DNA of 64,000 bases from Actinomycetes bacterium (GTDB lineage: Bacteria > Actinomycetota > Acidimicrobiia > Acidimicrobiales > Acidimicrobiaceae): assembly GCA_021819725.1 (NCBI GenBank), contig JAKAQR010000003.1, positions 62,001 through 126,000 of the forward strand, given 5' to 3'. Below are positions 53,953 to 63,402 of this stretch, piece after piece. The notes under the pieces are model-generated. The model worked only from the letters and a program-made list of their open reading frames with translations, ran no database searches and was not told where the DNA came from. The first letter of the stretch is position 1. Each line of letters starts with the position of its first letter. The position numbers and the translations under genes are program-made.

Positions 53953-54642
53953 CTATGAAGCAGCTCTCGTGATGGGATCAACAACAAGGAGGGCTGCGGA
54001 TTTGATGGCGAGCGTGACGGAGTGTCCCTGGTGGTCAATAGTGAGCGATCGTGCATCTTGACGATGAACGCACAGTTCACTTCCCGGGAAGATCTCGTTG
54101 TCGACGAGGGTTGCCATGAGGACCTCGTCCTCCTCTAGCTCCTCGGTGATGCGCTGGAGCTTAAGTGGCACCCCGATACCAGCTTCGTTGAGGCGAATGC
54201 CTGGCGAGCCGATGGCGAGGCTAGCATCCGTTCCGTAGGGGATCGGGTTGCCATGAGGACAACGAAGAGGGTTGCCGAGCAGCGTCGTGATCAGGTTTTC
54301 AACCTCATCGGAGATGGCGTGCTCCCAACGGCCAGCTTCAATGTGCAGCTTCACGTAGGAAAGGCCGATCACTTGGTAGAGCAGGCATTCGGCGAGTCGA
54401 TGCTTTCGCACGACTCCTTCGGCAAGTTTTTGTCCTTGTTGGGTGAATTCGAGCTGCTTGCCGGAGGGACGAGCGAGGTAACCTTCGGCGACCAAACGAT
54501 CGAGCCGTTGGGTGACCGTGGGAAGAGAGCGCCCAAGACGTTCGGCGAGGCGCGTCGGAATCACTTCGATCGAGTCTTCTCTCAAGTACCAGATGGTCTC
54601 AAGATACTCTTCTAGAGGAGGGTGGGACTCGATGGTCATCAC
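53953..54642 (-). CDS. DtxR/IdeR-family metal-dependent repressor
   Basis: Metal-sensing repressor of 229 residues. The N-terminal winged helix has EEYLETIWYL, TRLAERLGRSLPTVTQRLDRLVAEGYL; the dimer domain has VVRKHRLAECLLYQVIGL and the metal-ligand segment AGRWEHAISDEVENLI, CPHGNPIP; the C-terminal part is SH3-like. Divergent to it lies a NRAMP transporter with a DtxR box (55258-55276), its likely target. An iron- or manganese-sensing role is inferred. Confidence 0.92.
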   Translation of the reverse strand: MMTIESHPPLEEYLETIWYLREDSIEVIPTRLAERLGRSLPTVTQRLDRLVAEGYLARPSGKQLEFTQQGQKLAEGVVRKHRLAECLLYQVIGLSYVKLHIEAGRWEHAISDEVENLITTLLGNPLRCPHGNPIPYGTDASLAIGSPGIRLNEAGIGVPLKLQRITEELEEDEVLMATLVDNEIFPGSELCVHRQDARSLTIDHQGHSVTLAIKSAALLVVDPITRAAS

Positions 54643-55257
54643 TGTACTTTATTAGCGCCAACCACGACGTGCTGCTTTAACCGTGCGAGCCACCGATAGT
54701 GGCTCGCACTCGCCGCTTGAGCAGAAGAAGATCTCGATCGTTGCTGGGGATATGTTTGGGTTGACCGCTACATACGGTTGTCACTTTGGCTGGTTACGGG
54801 GTTGCAAAACTTGCGTGGAGTCAGGTAAGGGTTAACGGACGACCTCAACGTGAGTAGTTTCAGCCTGTTGGGTGGGCTGCAAGCCGTGTTCCCTTCCCAC
54901 CCTGGAAAAGCGACAGTACGCAGTGCAGAGCTTTCGCTATCTCCTCGAGTCAAGCCATTGTGTGGTAGGCGTGCGTCAGATACCCAGTTAAATCTACCTT
55001 GCTGGCAAAATGTGAAGCCTTGTCGTCCGCATCGCGATTGCTGGCTGCCGACGCTAGGCCAGTGATGTCATCGACGAGTCCATACTTGGCCGCTCGTCGG
55101 CAGCCAGCTAGTTGTTGAAAGGCTCCAACAGAGCTCCTTGCACTTGGGGAGCTGCTCGCACCCTACGTCTCGACAGACGTCATGTGACGGGAGGTGAGGG
55201 ATCGCCAAAAGTGCCAAGAGCTGTGAGGTGGAGACGAGCATGTGGCCGGTGGTGAAC
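54643..55257. other. Divergent region between dtxR-like and NRAMP genes
   Basis: About 615 bp without a supportable gene. It holds a large inverted repeat at 55040-55108 (see separate entry) and probably both promoters. Confidence 0.5.
55040..55108 (+). promoter_or_regulatory. 22-bp inverted repeat upstream of the NRAMP gene
   Basis: GCTGGCTGCCGACG (55040-55053) pairs perfectly with CGTCGGCAGCCAGC (55095-55108), and GGCCA/TGGCC extends the inner end after three mismatches (to 55061 and from 55087). The loop is 25 nt. It may be a terminator-like hairpin or a leader structure; no U-run follows. Confidence 0.55.
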
Positions 55258-55276
55258 TTAGGATAGGCTAACCTAA
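55258..55276 (+). promoter_or_regulatory. DtxR/IdeR iron box
   Basis: TTAGGATAGGCTAACCTAA is a 19-bp interrupted palindrome that matches the DtxR/IdeR consensus TTAGGTTAGCCTAACCTAA at 17 of 19 positions. It ends four bases before the ATG of the NRAMP gene (55281), so a bound repressor would cover the start codon area. No ribosome site is visible, so the transcript is probably leaderless. Confidence 0.85.
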
Positions 55277-55280
55277 GTCT

Positions 55281-56552
55281 ATGAAATTCGCTGAGGGCGC
55301 CTCTCCGTATGTATCTCGAAGGAGCAACTTTCGGCATCGGGATCTGTGGATTGGATTTCTTGTCGTGTGGGGTCCCGGCCTTCTTGTCATGCTTGCTGAC
55401 ACTGATGTCGGCAGTCTTGTGACAGCTGCGCAGTCCGGTACCCAATTTGGCTACAGGATGGTACTACCGAATCTGATTCTTATGCCGATTCTCTATTTTG
55501 TACAGGAGATCACCGTTCGGCTGGGAATCGTCACTGGCAAGGGGCATGGTGCGCTGATTCGTGAGCGTTTTGGCAAGAGATGGGCGTTACTTTCAGCTGG
55601 TACGCTCTTTCTGACTGCAGTAGGTGCGCTACTGACAGAGTTTGTTGGTGTTGCTGGGGTAGGGGACCTTTTTGGGGTTTCACGCGTCATCTCTGTCCCG
55701 GTCGCTGCAGCCTTTCTCATTGGAATTGCAATGACAGGCAAGTACCCAAGGGCGGAGCGCGTTGGTATCGCCCTGGGTCTTGCTGAGCTCGTTTTTATTC
55801 CAGTGATGGTCATGGCACACCCTAGCTTTTCGGCCATTGCCGATGGTTTTGGGCATATGCCGCTTCACAATGGCGGATTTATCTTGCTCTTGGCCGCAAA
55901 CGTCGGTGCGGTCATCATGCCATGGATGATCTTCTATCAGCAAGGTGCGATGGTCGACAAAGGCTTGACGCGAGCCCACATTGCGGCCGCTCGGAGAGAC
56001 ACGGCCTTCGGTTCAGTGCTCACCCAGCTCATCATGGTGGTGATGATAGTGACGTTCGCGGCGACCATCGGGATCGCACGTCCCGGGACGGCATTGAACA
56101 CAATCGGTGAGATGTCGTTGGCGCTTCGTCCGTATGTGGGGGTGGTGGGAGGCAAGGTGCTCCTTGGCATCGCTATGCTCGGTGCTGGGCTCGTTGCTGC
56201 TCTCGTGGCGTCGCTGGCCGGTGCTTGGGGCTTGAGCGAAGCATTTGGTTGGAAGCACACGCTCAATACCAAACCCGATCGTGATTCAGCGAAATTCTAC
56301 ACTACGTACACTCTGGCCCATGTGTTTGGAGCCATCATTGTGCTGCTGAGCCTCGATTTGATCAGGTTAGTAATCTACGTGGAGGTGATGAACGCGCTGC
56401 TCTTGCCGATCGTGTTAGGATTTCTGCTGGCACTGGAGGCAAAAGCGTTACCGGACGCATTCAGGATGCGCGGCCTGTACCGTTTGGTGGTCACGGCTCT
56501 CTGTGTTGTCGTGATGGGATTTGGACTCTACGTCATTCGAACACTTCTATAG
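55281..56552 (+). CDS. NRAMP-like divalent metal transporter
   Basis: 423 residues and eleven or so membrane helices with the NRAMP order. Helix 1 has D42-V-G-S45 where classic NRAMPs have DPGN, and helix 6 has GAVIMPWM (213-216) where the classic motif is A-x-x-M-P-H-N; the methionine that selects transition metals (M213) is kept. Helix 3 and 4 segments QEITVRLGIVTGKGHG and EFVGVAGVGDLFG match the family. The gene is probably controlled by the iron box just upstream. Metal (Fe or Mn) import is likely, but the changed motifs make specificity uncertain. Confidence 0.87.
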   Translation: MKFAEGASPYVSRRSNFRHRDLWIGFLVVWGPGLLVMLADTDVGSLVTAAQSGTQFGYRMVLPNLILMPILYFVQEITVRLGIVTGKGHGALIRERFGKRWALLSAGTLFLTAVGALLTEFVGVAGVGDLFGVSRVISVPVAAAFLIGIAMTGKYPRAERVGIALGLAELVFIPVMVMAHPSFSAIADGFGHMPLHNGGFILLLAANVGAVIMPWMIFYQQGAMVDKGLTRAHIAAARRDTAFGSVLTQLIMVVMIVTFAATIGIARPGTALNTIGEMSLALRPYVGVVGGKVLLGIAMLGAGLVAALVASLAGAWGLSEAFGWKHTLNTKPDRDSAKFYTTYTLAHVFGAIIVLLSLDLIRLVIYVEVMNALLLPIVLGFLLALEAKALPDAFRMRGLYRLVVTALCVVVMGFGLYVIRTLL

Positions 56553-57729
56553 GCTACCCATCGTAGTATAAGCACTTGGTAGGTAATTGATCGCTCCGAA
56601 CTGAACGGGGGTGCCGGACCAGGTGATTGGATCGAGCGATACGGGGCGGCCCGGATTGGTGGCCTCCACAACCTGTCCGTTGCCAACGTAGATCGCTACG
56701 TGATCGATGCTCGTGGCGCCTTCAGTATCGTAGAATACCAAATCTCCCGGCTAGAGCTGAGAATAGCTTACTGGCGTTGTGTCGTTTGCTTGATCCGCTG
56801 CCGAATGAGGAAAGTCGACTCCCAGCTTGGCGTAGGTAAACATGACGAGCCCCGAACAATCGAAGATCTGTAACCCATTTTCCCATTGACCAGAACCTCC
56901 CCACACATAGGTCGTGTCGTAAGCGTTCACTATCTGAAGAGCCATTTGTGCCGCTTGTGCCGACACGGGATTGGCGATATCGGGGCTAGGAGCCGGTGTG
57001 GGGCTAGGAGTGCTGGCCTGATTCGGTTGAGTCGCGTTGTGTGGTGAGCCGCCGACCGCCGCCTGTGCCTGTGCCTGTGCCGCCGCCTGTGCCTGTTCGG
57101 CGGCAAGAGCGGCAGTCGCCTGCGCTTCGCGTTGTTGGATGACTGCTTGTTGTTGCTGATAAACCAATTGTTGAATCTGCTGATTGACTTGACTGAGCGT
57201 GTTGACAGCCTGCGCCTGCGCCGACTGCGCACGGTTGCGATCTGTGCCGAGCAGTATGACGGTTGTGGCTTCTTGTCGGTTTTGTGTACTCAACTCCTTC
57301 TCTTGTTGCTGGAGCACTTGTTGAGCAGCCTGATACTGTTGGACATCTTGTTCCTGGACATCGGTTGCGGTATTGATTTCTTCTTGCGTGAGCGCGGTGG
57401 CATCAGGATTGGTCTGCACAAGCGTGACGAAGTTGCTGTTTGTCCCGTCTTGCATGAATAGCGTGTCCGCTTCGGTGATCACCTCCGCGTGCAGGACCTT
57501 GAGATGTTCTTGTTCAGCTGAGATTGCACGTTTCGTAGTGACCACTGAGCTCTGCAGTTGCCCAAGCTTGGTCGTACTCTTCTGCATAGACCTGTACTGC
57601 ATTATCGAGGACACTGATCTGGTTGGTAATTGTCTTGGCTTGCGCTTGGGCGGTCTGCAATGAATCTGCAAAGGCCACAGAGGGGAGGGCAATGCCGGCA
57701 CCGGTCACGACGAGTACTATCGCGACCAC
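56547..57729 (-). pseudogene. NlpC/P60 cell-wall peptidase, frameshift and amber stop
   Basis: The GTG start at 57729 gives a signal peptide (VLVVTGAGIALPSVAFA) and coiled coil, but a frameshift near 57565 moves to the frame of KLGQLQSSVVTTKRA. That frame continues through a long Gln/Ala-rich coiled coil to the NlpC/P60 domain with the catalytic cysteine in FDCSGLVMFTYAKLGV. An in-frame TAG (56752-56754) follows SYSQL exactly where family members have a polar codon, and the frame resumes with PGDLVFYDT, the catalytic histidine (SIDHVAIYVGNG) and VVEATNPGR, to 56547. The Cys and His are therefore on different sides of a stop. Without readthrough the gene is dead. Confidence 0.85.
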
Positions 57730-58329
57730 GCCGATGATCGCAGCGTGAGTCCGTTGCCTGGTTATCGGAGGCTTCGATATGAATTTTGCATCGGTATCTT
57801 CACTTGCTTAGTTTAGACTTTCCTAAGAAACTAATCGGGGAGGATGTGGCTGAGGTCGTTTGTGGTGGTGTTTTGTCAGAAGTTACCTGAGTTGGCTGCT
57901 GAATGGCAAACTCCTATCTCCTCGTGGGTGGGAGTCCTCTGTGGTGCAGTTGTTCCCATGGAGACCGCTAGGCGCCGTTGCGTTGTCAGCCACGGACGAA
58001 CTGTGATAAAACGCACGTTAGCAACCAAGCTTTGCGAACGTTACCGCTTATTTCCGAAGATCCTCTTTGCTTCGCAGGCAAAAGTACTTCTGGCTTTGTG
58101 ATGCCGGGCACGGTCTATGGGTGCAACGAAAGAGCGAGTGCAGGTTTGCTAATGCGTACCCGATGAGAAGGTTGGTAACGATCGAGCCGATGGATTGTCA
58201 CTCCATTGATATGCTGAGCGGGTGGCCGCCGAACCCGACCAACATCGGCAGACGTAGGTGATAGCTGCGTGAGCATCGCTCGCGTCTGTCTTCGCTGAAG
58301 CCACCGGCAAAGCCCTAGGCTAGGGGGTA
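57730..58329. other. Intergenic, no gene seen
   Basis: About 600 bp. Short frames only (for example 57844-58101, plus strand) without motifs or ribosome sites. Confidence 0.5.
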
Positions 58330-58923
58330 GTGCGCAGTAGGTTCCAAAGAGAGAGCAGCGGCGTCAAGCAGCATGGCTCGCCGCGGTGGCGGGGCTTGCC
58401 CGGGTTCATGGTACGCCACGCGTTGCGCGGTTCCCTCGCTGTGTCAGGCCTGCTCTTCGCTTGGTGGGAAGGCTCTCATCCCTGGCCGAGTGAAGCAGCC
58501 CATTTGAGTATCATTGCCGCCATAGGCGTCATATTCGCATTGGCGATCATGGAGGGTCGTCACCGCCAACGTCTATCCAACCGGGCCTGGCTGTCACGAA
58601 TATGGGCTGGAATCAGACGACCAACACAACGCTCATGGTGCTTTCTCTTTGGTGCGGTGGTGTGGGTGATCCTTGTGTTGGCGGTCGCCGGCTGGGATTT
58701 CCGTAGCTTTCTCTTGGAGGTACCTTCGTTGCCGACGTTGAGCTATCTGATCGGACGGGTGAGCCGCTTTGCAACGGGCCGGTCACTGCTCGTTGCTGCT
58801 TGGCTGGCTCTCGGTGTCTTCTTTGTCCTGGCAAATCGTGTGCATATCACCCGAAACGATAAGAGGACATCCGCGAATCTAGGTGATCAACCACTTCCCC
58901 CAAACCGAGGACAGCAGCCATGA
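58330..58923 (+). CDS. Membrane protein with four helices, unknown function
   Basis: Up to 197 residues from a GTG; an in-frame ATG at 58408 would remove the basic N-terminus. Four hydrophobic stretches (about 30-47, 58-75, 103-120, 150-170) are separated by basic loops, and the end is Pro/Gln-rich. The stop overlaps the next gene (ATGA), so the two are one operon. I recognise no family with certainty. Confidence 0.62.
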   Translation: MRSRFQRESSGVKQHGSPRWRGLPGFMVRHALRGSLAVSGLLFAWWEGSHPWPSEAAHLSIIAAIGVIFALAIMEGRHRQRLSNRAWLSRIWAGIRRPTQRSWCFLFGAVVWVILVLAVAGWDFRSFLLEVPSLPTLSYLIGRVSRFATGRSLLVAAWLALGVFFVLANRVHITRNDKRTSANLGDQPLPPNRGQQP

Positions 58924-59117
58924 ATATCGGACAAATAGTATGGCTCAGCTTGGCGGTGACGATCCTTGTTTGGGTCAGCGTAACTCAGTTGTGGTCGGAT
59001 CGGCTGCCGACCCTGAAATCGATCGCCTTTGGCTTCCTTGACTCCTGGTTGGGACGGGTTCTTTTGTTGTGCGGTTGGGCGGAGATGGGTTGGCATCTGT
59101 TTTGCCAACATCCTTGA
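58920..59117 (+). CDS. Small membrane protein, DUF6186-like
   Basis: 65 residues with two helices (IGQIVWLSLAVTILVWVSV and SWLGRVLLLCGWAEMGWHLF) joined by a LWSDRLPTLKSIA loop. The size and the WxGWHxF end resemble the actinobacterial DUF6186 family. It overlaps the upstream membrane protein gene by four bases, which strongly supports translation. Confidence 0.6.
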   Translation: MNIGQIVWLSLAVTILVWVSVTQLWSDRLPTLKSIAFGFLDSWLGRVLLLCGWAEMGWHLFCQHP

Positions 59118-59243
59118 GGAAGCGTCGCCAACCCGCTGAGGTCCGACGACGGCTTCGAACAGTTGATGACAACGGCGGTAGCGATAGCAGTGGTCAGTCA
59201 TTTGGTGGCGAATCGAGAACGTCAGGTCATCGAGATGGAGTTG

Positions 59244-60314
59244 TTACGTTAGGTGGCCGCGCGCGTCGATCCTGATTGGATCAGAGTCCAGTACGATAAA
59301 TTGGTCATAGAGATTGACAACGGTGCAGATATGGTTGGGTAGCACGTGGAGCAGCGTACCCTCGGGTGGTGGTTTGCTTTGGTAGGAGACGACGCCGTGA
59401 TGTTCTGATACTCTGGTCACGATCGCCCCGTCGAGTTCTCGCACGGAGCCAAAACCGTCGACGAGAGAACTCGACTCCGCGGTGAGCGCTTTACTGCCAG
59501 CATCGACGACAAATTGACCGGGTACGGCGGTACTCATTACCCGGGTCGCCACGACGGCAGCCACCTGGTCGGGGGTGGCGACTCCCAAGGCAATTTGTTG
59601 GCGATCGTTCAGAAGGTAGGTGCCAGGACGGGCTTCGGTAACGACACCACCGAGCTTGCGTGCCGTTGGGGAGGATCCGGCACTGAGGACTGTTGCTGTG
59701 ATTCCGTGATCGCAGAGGCTCAAGCGTGCGACCTCAAGAGCCTCACTCTCTTGTGTTGCCGCCCGGCTGGTCACTCCGACGCCAGCATAACTATGCCCAC
59801 CATGGGTAAAGACGCCAGCGATGCGTAGCCCGAGGGATTGGCAGCGGGCGGCGAGGGGGCCGGCCTGATCTGGTTGAACACCGGTGCGATGTTGCCCGCT
59901 GTCGATCTCTATCATCACCTCGACCCCGTCCGGGGTGTGCAACTGCTCGGCCAGGTTCTGTGCACCACGCGCTGAATCGATACCAATGCGAAGCTTGGCA
60001 GAGAGGGAGAGTCGGTCTAGTCGTGCGGCGGAGTGGGGCGTGATCCAGAGAGGAAGCGCGATGAATACATCATCGAACCCAGCGGCACTAAACACTTCTG
60101 CCTCTCCGACCGTAGCGACGGTGACACCATCAGCACCCAGTGATTGCTGTAGTCGTGCAAGGCTGGTGGATTTATGGGTTTTGACGTGCGGGCGTAGCGA
60201 GATACCGCGATCGCGCAGTGCGTCCGCCATCGCTTTCGCGTTTGTTGTGGCCACATCGAGGTCAATAAGGAGATATGGCGTCGCGATATGCTGTGGTTCC
60301 TGAATGGTTCGCAT
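59244..60314 (-). CDS. D-threonine aldolase/D-serine dehydratase-like PLP enzyme
   Basis: 356 residues from the ATG at 60314 (AAAGGT upstream). The N-terminal alanine-racemase-like barrel starts TPYLLIDLDVATTNA and has the PLP lysine in LRPHVKTHKS; a glycine-rich GVFTHGGHSYAGV follows and VLSAGSSPTA binds phosphate. The C-terminal domain (PF14031 type) has H and C in LPNHICTVVNLYD, which bind zinc. Relatives cleave D-threonine or D-3-hydroxyaspartate, or dehydrate D-serine. The exact substrate cannot be told. No pathway neighbour is adjacent. Confidence 0.87.
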   Translation of the reverse strand: MRTIQEPQHIATPYLLIDLDVATTNAKAMADALRDRGISLRPHVKTHKSTSLARLQQSLGADGVTVATVGEAEVFSAAGFDDVFIALPLWITPHSAARLDRLSLSAKLRIGIDSARGAQNLAEQLHTPDGVEVMIEIDSGQHRTGVQPDQAGPLAARCQSLGLRIAGVFTHGGHSYAGVGVTSRAATQESEALEVARLSLCDHGITATVLSAGSSPTARKLGGVVTEARPGTYLLNDRQQIALGVATPDQVAAVVATRVMSTAVPGQFVVDAGSKALTAESSSLVDGFGSVRELDGAIVTRVSEHHGVVSYQSKPPPEGTLLHVLPNHICTVVNLYDQFIVLDSDPIRIDARGHLT

Positions 60315-60347
60315 GTACTTGACCTTTCGGTGCCAAAGTCCGATCAT

Positions 60348-60937
60348 AGTCTCAGTGAGGAGCTACTCGATGCTGGGACGACACACCTTGCTTTGTCGCG
60401 GCGTGATCACCTGCTCATGAGGCAGACGTCCATCTCGATGACGGGGAGAAGGGTGATGAACGGGCACTCGCGCCCTCAAGGGCGACGCCAACGGTGAAGC
60501 CTGATCGGTGATATGGCCTTGTCGTGGTGGAGTAGGCAAAGGCCTAGCTTCTCGGTAGGGATAGTGACGCGAGCTGGCGGCGGATCAGCTAGTGGATGAT
60601 GCGAGAGATTGGACGGACTCGCCGATACGAGGAGAGTTACTGATGTGTATTGTCCTCGGTGGTGAACCAGTAGCGAGGGCTCAGCGCGAACAGTGTCAAG
60701 CAGGTGGTTGTGTGGCGTGTGGCACGAACGAGGGTGAGTCAGAGGCCGTGGCATCCGGCGCTGCTCATTCGCTCATGAGGCGTAGCGATGCCGCCGTTTG
60801 ACCCTCCTCTTCGCTGTGGGTAATGCATACGAGTCGGATCGTCGCGCGATATATTCAGTCCATTTTCGGGCCGATGGTATAACGAAGCTCTCTGCTGGCG
60901 CAATCGAGCTGGCTCGCGTGGCAGGAGGATAGCTCCG
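60348..60937. other. Intergenic, no supportable gene
   Basis: About 590 bp between the PLP-enzyme start and the nuclease-like gene's stop. Only short frames without motifs. Confidence 0.5.
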
Positions 60938-61375
60938 CTAATCGGCAATTACCGCTTGGTCGGGGCTGCCTCGCCCATCGGAGCGGTCCTGTTGCAACTC
61001 CAATACATACTTTCTGAGCCGTGTAATCTCGGTGAGAAGATCTGCAACTTGACCGGTAGTCGTCGTAATCCATTGCTCGGATGGATCGCTTACACCATGG
61101 CGTTTGTGAACGACCCATGCGTAGTGAGCCTGCGCATTTTCGCACTCCCTCAAGGCCTCGCGCCACCATTGTGTCAGCGAGAGGGTACGACAGTTCTTCG
61201 CCTCGAAGACGTGATCGGGGGCAAGCTCAACCTTGACATCTCCCTTGTCATGCGATCCCTGCAGTCCTAGGCGGTGGGCGGAGAGGCCATGTTGGCGAAA
61301 GACCTCGACGAGGTCGTTCTCTAACGACCTGCCAGCCGCCTTTGCTGCGGCTTTTGATCGCTTTCTAGCCTCCAT
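60938..61375 (-). CDS. PD-(D/E)XK nuclease-like protein (Holliday junction resolvase type)
   Basis: 145 residues. A basic helix (EARKRSKAAAKAAGRSLEND) is followed by a nuclease core: D46 in DKGDVKV and E58-A-K60 in HVFEAKNC, which fit the PD-(D/E)XK metal-binding motif, then WWREALRECENAQAHYAWVVHKRHG. The layout is that of small phage or archaeal-type resolvases. A coiled coil ends the protein. GGAAGGGAG precedes the ATG at 61375; the longer frame to 61594 runs through a tandem repeat and is not used. Isolated, so possibly a mobile-element leftover. Confidence 0.72.
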   Translation of the reverse strand: MEARKRSKAAAKAAGRSLENDLVEVFRQHGLSAHRLGLQGSHDKGDVKVELAPDHVFEAKNCRTLSLTQWWREALRECENAQAHYAWVVHKRHGVSDPSEQWITTTTGQVADLLTEITRLRKYVLELQQDRSDGRGSPDQAVIAD

Positions 61376-61430
61376 TCGGTGAACTCCCTTCCTGTGTGTT
61401 GTGCAAGCTACCTGAACGGAGTGCCGTTTT

Positions 61431-61464
61431 GGTAGAACTGGTGGTAGAACTGGTGGTAGAACTT
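61431..61464 (+). repeat. 12-bp tandem repeat, 2.8 copies
   Basis: GGTAGAACTGGT repeats at 61431-61442 and 61443-61454, with a partial third copy to 61464. It lies upstream of the nuclease-like gene, inside its likely promoter region. Confidence 0.85.
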
Positions 61465-61710
61465 GATAATATTGGGCCGTACCTGTCGGTATCGTTTCTC
61501 TTGACTCGCCGACGTGGCGCATCGAAAACGAAGAAGAGATGGTGACCCGGTCGTCATGTATCGACAACACGTTGGTTGTGTCCGCTACGAGCACTGTTCG
61601 CTCTTCGGTAAATGGAACCCATTATTAGATCGTATATCGGTAGGGACTAAAGTCCTTTGTCTGACGGGAAGCGACGCCCCCTCAATCGGCCGTCAGATAC
61701 GCTGGGGGGT

Positions 61711-63402
61711 ATGGAAAAACGCTCGCAGCAACCCGGTTTAACTACTCCCTCACCACGAAAAGTCATCGTCATCGGTGGCGTGGCCGGCGGTATGTCAGCG
61801 GCGACCAGGCTCCGGCGTCTTGATGGGCACGCTTCGATTACCGTGCTCGAACGTTCCGGTCATGTCTCCTATGCCAACTGCGGACTGCCGTATTTTGTTG
61901 GTGCCGTGATCGAAGAGGAAGAGGAACTACTACTGCAGACGCCTGAGCGGCTGCATGATCGATTTCGGCTTGATGTACGCGTTGATAGTGAAGTGGTAGG
62001 CATCGACCGCGAACGTCACCAGGTCCGGGTGCGGTCGACGGGTGGAGGTGATCCTGAGGTTCTTGAGTACGATAAATTGATCCTTAGCCCAGGAGCGTCG
62101 CCGATACGGTTGAACATCCCAGGAGCCGAACGGATGCGCGTGCTGCGCACGGTCGAGGATGCTCAGCGGATCGTCGGCGATGTCGCCAAGACGCCGAGGA
62201 CAGCGGTTGTCGTGGGGGCGGGTTTCGTGGGGTTGGAGACTGCGGAGAACCTCTCGCATCATGGTATTGCCGTTACCGTCGTCGAGGCAGCTCCACAGGT
62301 GTTGCCAGCACTCGATCCTGAGCTGGCGGTGATGGTCGAGGAGGAGTTGATCCGACATCACATCACCGTCATCACCGGTGCTTCGGTGGTAGAGGTGCAT
62401 GCTTGGGGGGTGACGCTCAGCGACGGTCGCGAAGTCGAGGGTGAGTTGGTGGTGGCGTCGGTTGGCGTACGACCCGATGTGAGACTTGCGAAGTTGGCTG
62501 GGCTTGCCATTGGGCCCCATGGTGGCATCGTGGTTGACGAGTCGAACGTGACAAGTGATCCAGATATCTATTCCGTTGGCGATGCGGTCGAGAAGTTCGA
62601 TAGTGTCAGTGAGGGGCCATCGTTGATTGCGCTGGCCAACGTGGCCAATCGCCATGGGCGTAGGGTTGCCGATCATATCTGTGGGCTCAGTGCTCGTCAC
62701 GTGCCGTCGATCGGGACCGCCGTTGTGCGGGTGTTCGAGACCGTAGCTGCGACCACCGGTTGGAATGAGCGTCGTCTCCGAGAGGCAGGGAGGCCATATC
62801 AAGTGGTGCGTGCGCATCCAATGAACCACGCTAGTTATTACCCAGGCGCAGAACCGATGTCGCTGAAGTTGCTCTTTGATCCGGAGGATGGCATGATTCT
62901 TGGTGCACAGGCCGTTGGTGGAGGAGGGGTCGACAAACGTATCGATGTGTTAGCGACGGCGATGTCTGCGGGCCTGCCAGTTGAGGAGCTCGCGAATCTC
63001 GAACTCGCCTACGCTCCACCCTTCTCGTCTGCGAAGGATCCGGTCAACATGCTCGGTTATATCGCCGAAAACGTCCGATTTGGCGACTGTGACGTTGTCG
63101 AACCAGATGAGGTGCAATCCTTGGTGGAAGCTGGCTGGACCCTGCTCGATGTACGAACGCCAGCAGAGCATCTATCCGGTTCTGTTCCGGGCAGTGTCTC
63201 TGCGCCAGTTGATGAGCTGAGAGGTGCCATCGACCATCTTGGCGATGGTCCATTCCTCGTCTATTGTGCGGTGGGGCTTCGTGGTCATGTTGCCACTATG
63301 TTGCTTGGCGAGCTCGGTTATCAGGCTCGCAACCTCAATGGCGGTTACCGCACCTACACCGCCTTTCATGCCGCTCGTCGAGTCGAGTCGGCACTGGCCT
63401 GA
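61711..63402 (+). CDS. FAD-dependent CoA-disulfide reductase fused to rhodanese
   Basis: 563 residues. The first 445 form a pyridine-nucleotide disulfide oxidoreductase: VIVIGGVAGGMSAATRL (FAD), single redox cysteine C57 in SYANCGLPYF, AVVVGAGFVGLETAENL (NAD(P)H), DIYSVGDAVE (FAD) and the dimer domain. A C-terminal rhodanese domain has LLDVRTPAEHLSGSVPG and its cysteine in VYCAVGLRGH. Such CoADR-Rhd proteins reduce CoA disulfide, persulfide or polysulfide and suit sulfur metabolism. The ATG at 61711 is chosen because it begins the conserved part; the frame opens earlier at 61657. Confidence 0.92.
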   Translation: MEKRSQQPGLTTPSPRKVIVIGGVAGGMSAATRLRRLDGHASITVLERSGHVSYANCGLPYFVGAVIEEEEELLLQTPERLHDRFRLDVRVDSEVVGIDRERHQVRVRSTGGGDPEVLEYDKLILSPGASPIRLNIPGAERMRVLRTVEDAQRIVGDVAKTPRTAVVVGAGFVGLETAENLSHHGIAVTVVEAAPQVLPALDPELAVMVEEELIRHHITVITGASVVEVHAWGVTLSDGREVEGELVVASVGVRPDVRLAKLAGLAIGPHGGIVVDESNVTSDPDIYSVGDAVEKFDSVSEGPSLIALANVANRHGRRVADHICGLSARHVPSIGTAVVRVFETVAATTGWNERRLREAGRPYQVVRAHPMNHASYYPGAEPMSLKLLFDPEDGMILGAQAVGGGGVDKRIDVLATAMSAGLPVEELANLELAYAPPFSSAKDPVNMLGYIAENVRFGDCDVVEPDEVQSLVEAGWTLLDVRTPAEHLSGSVPGSVSAPVDELRGAIDHLGDGPFLVYCAVGLRGHVATMLLGELGYQARNLNGGYRTYTAFHAARRVESALA

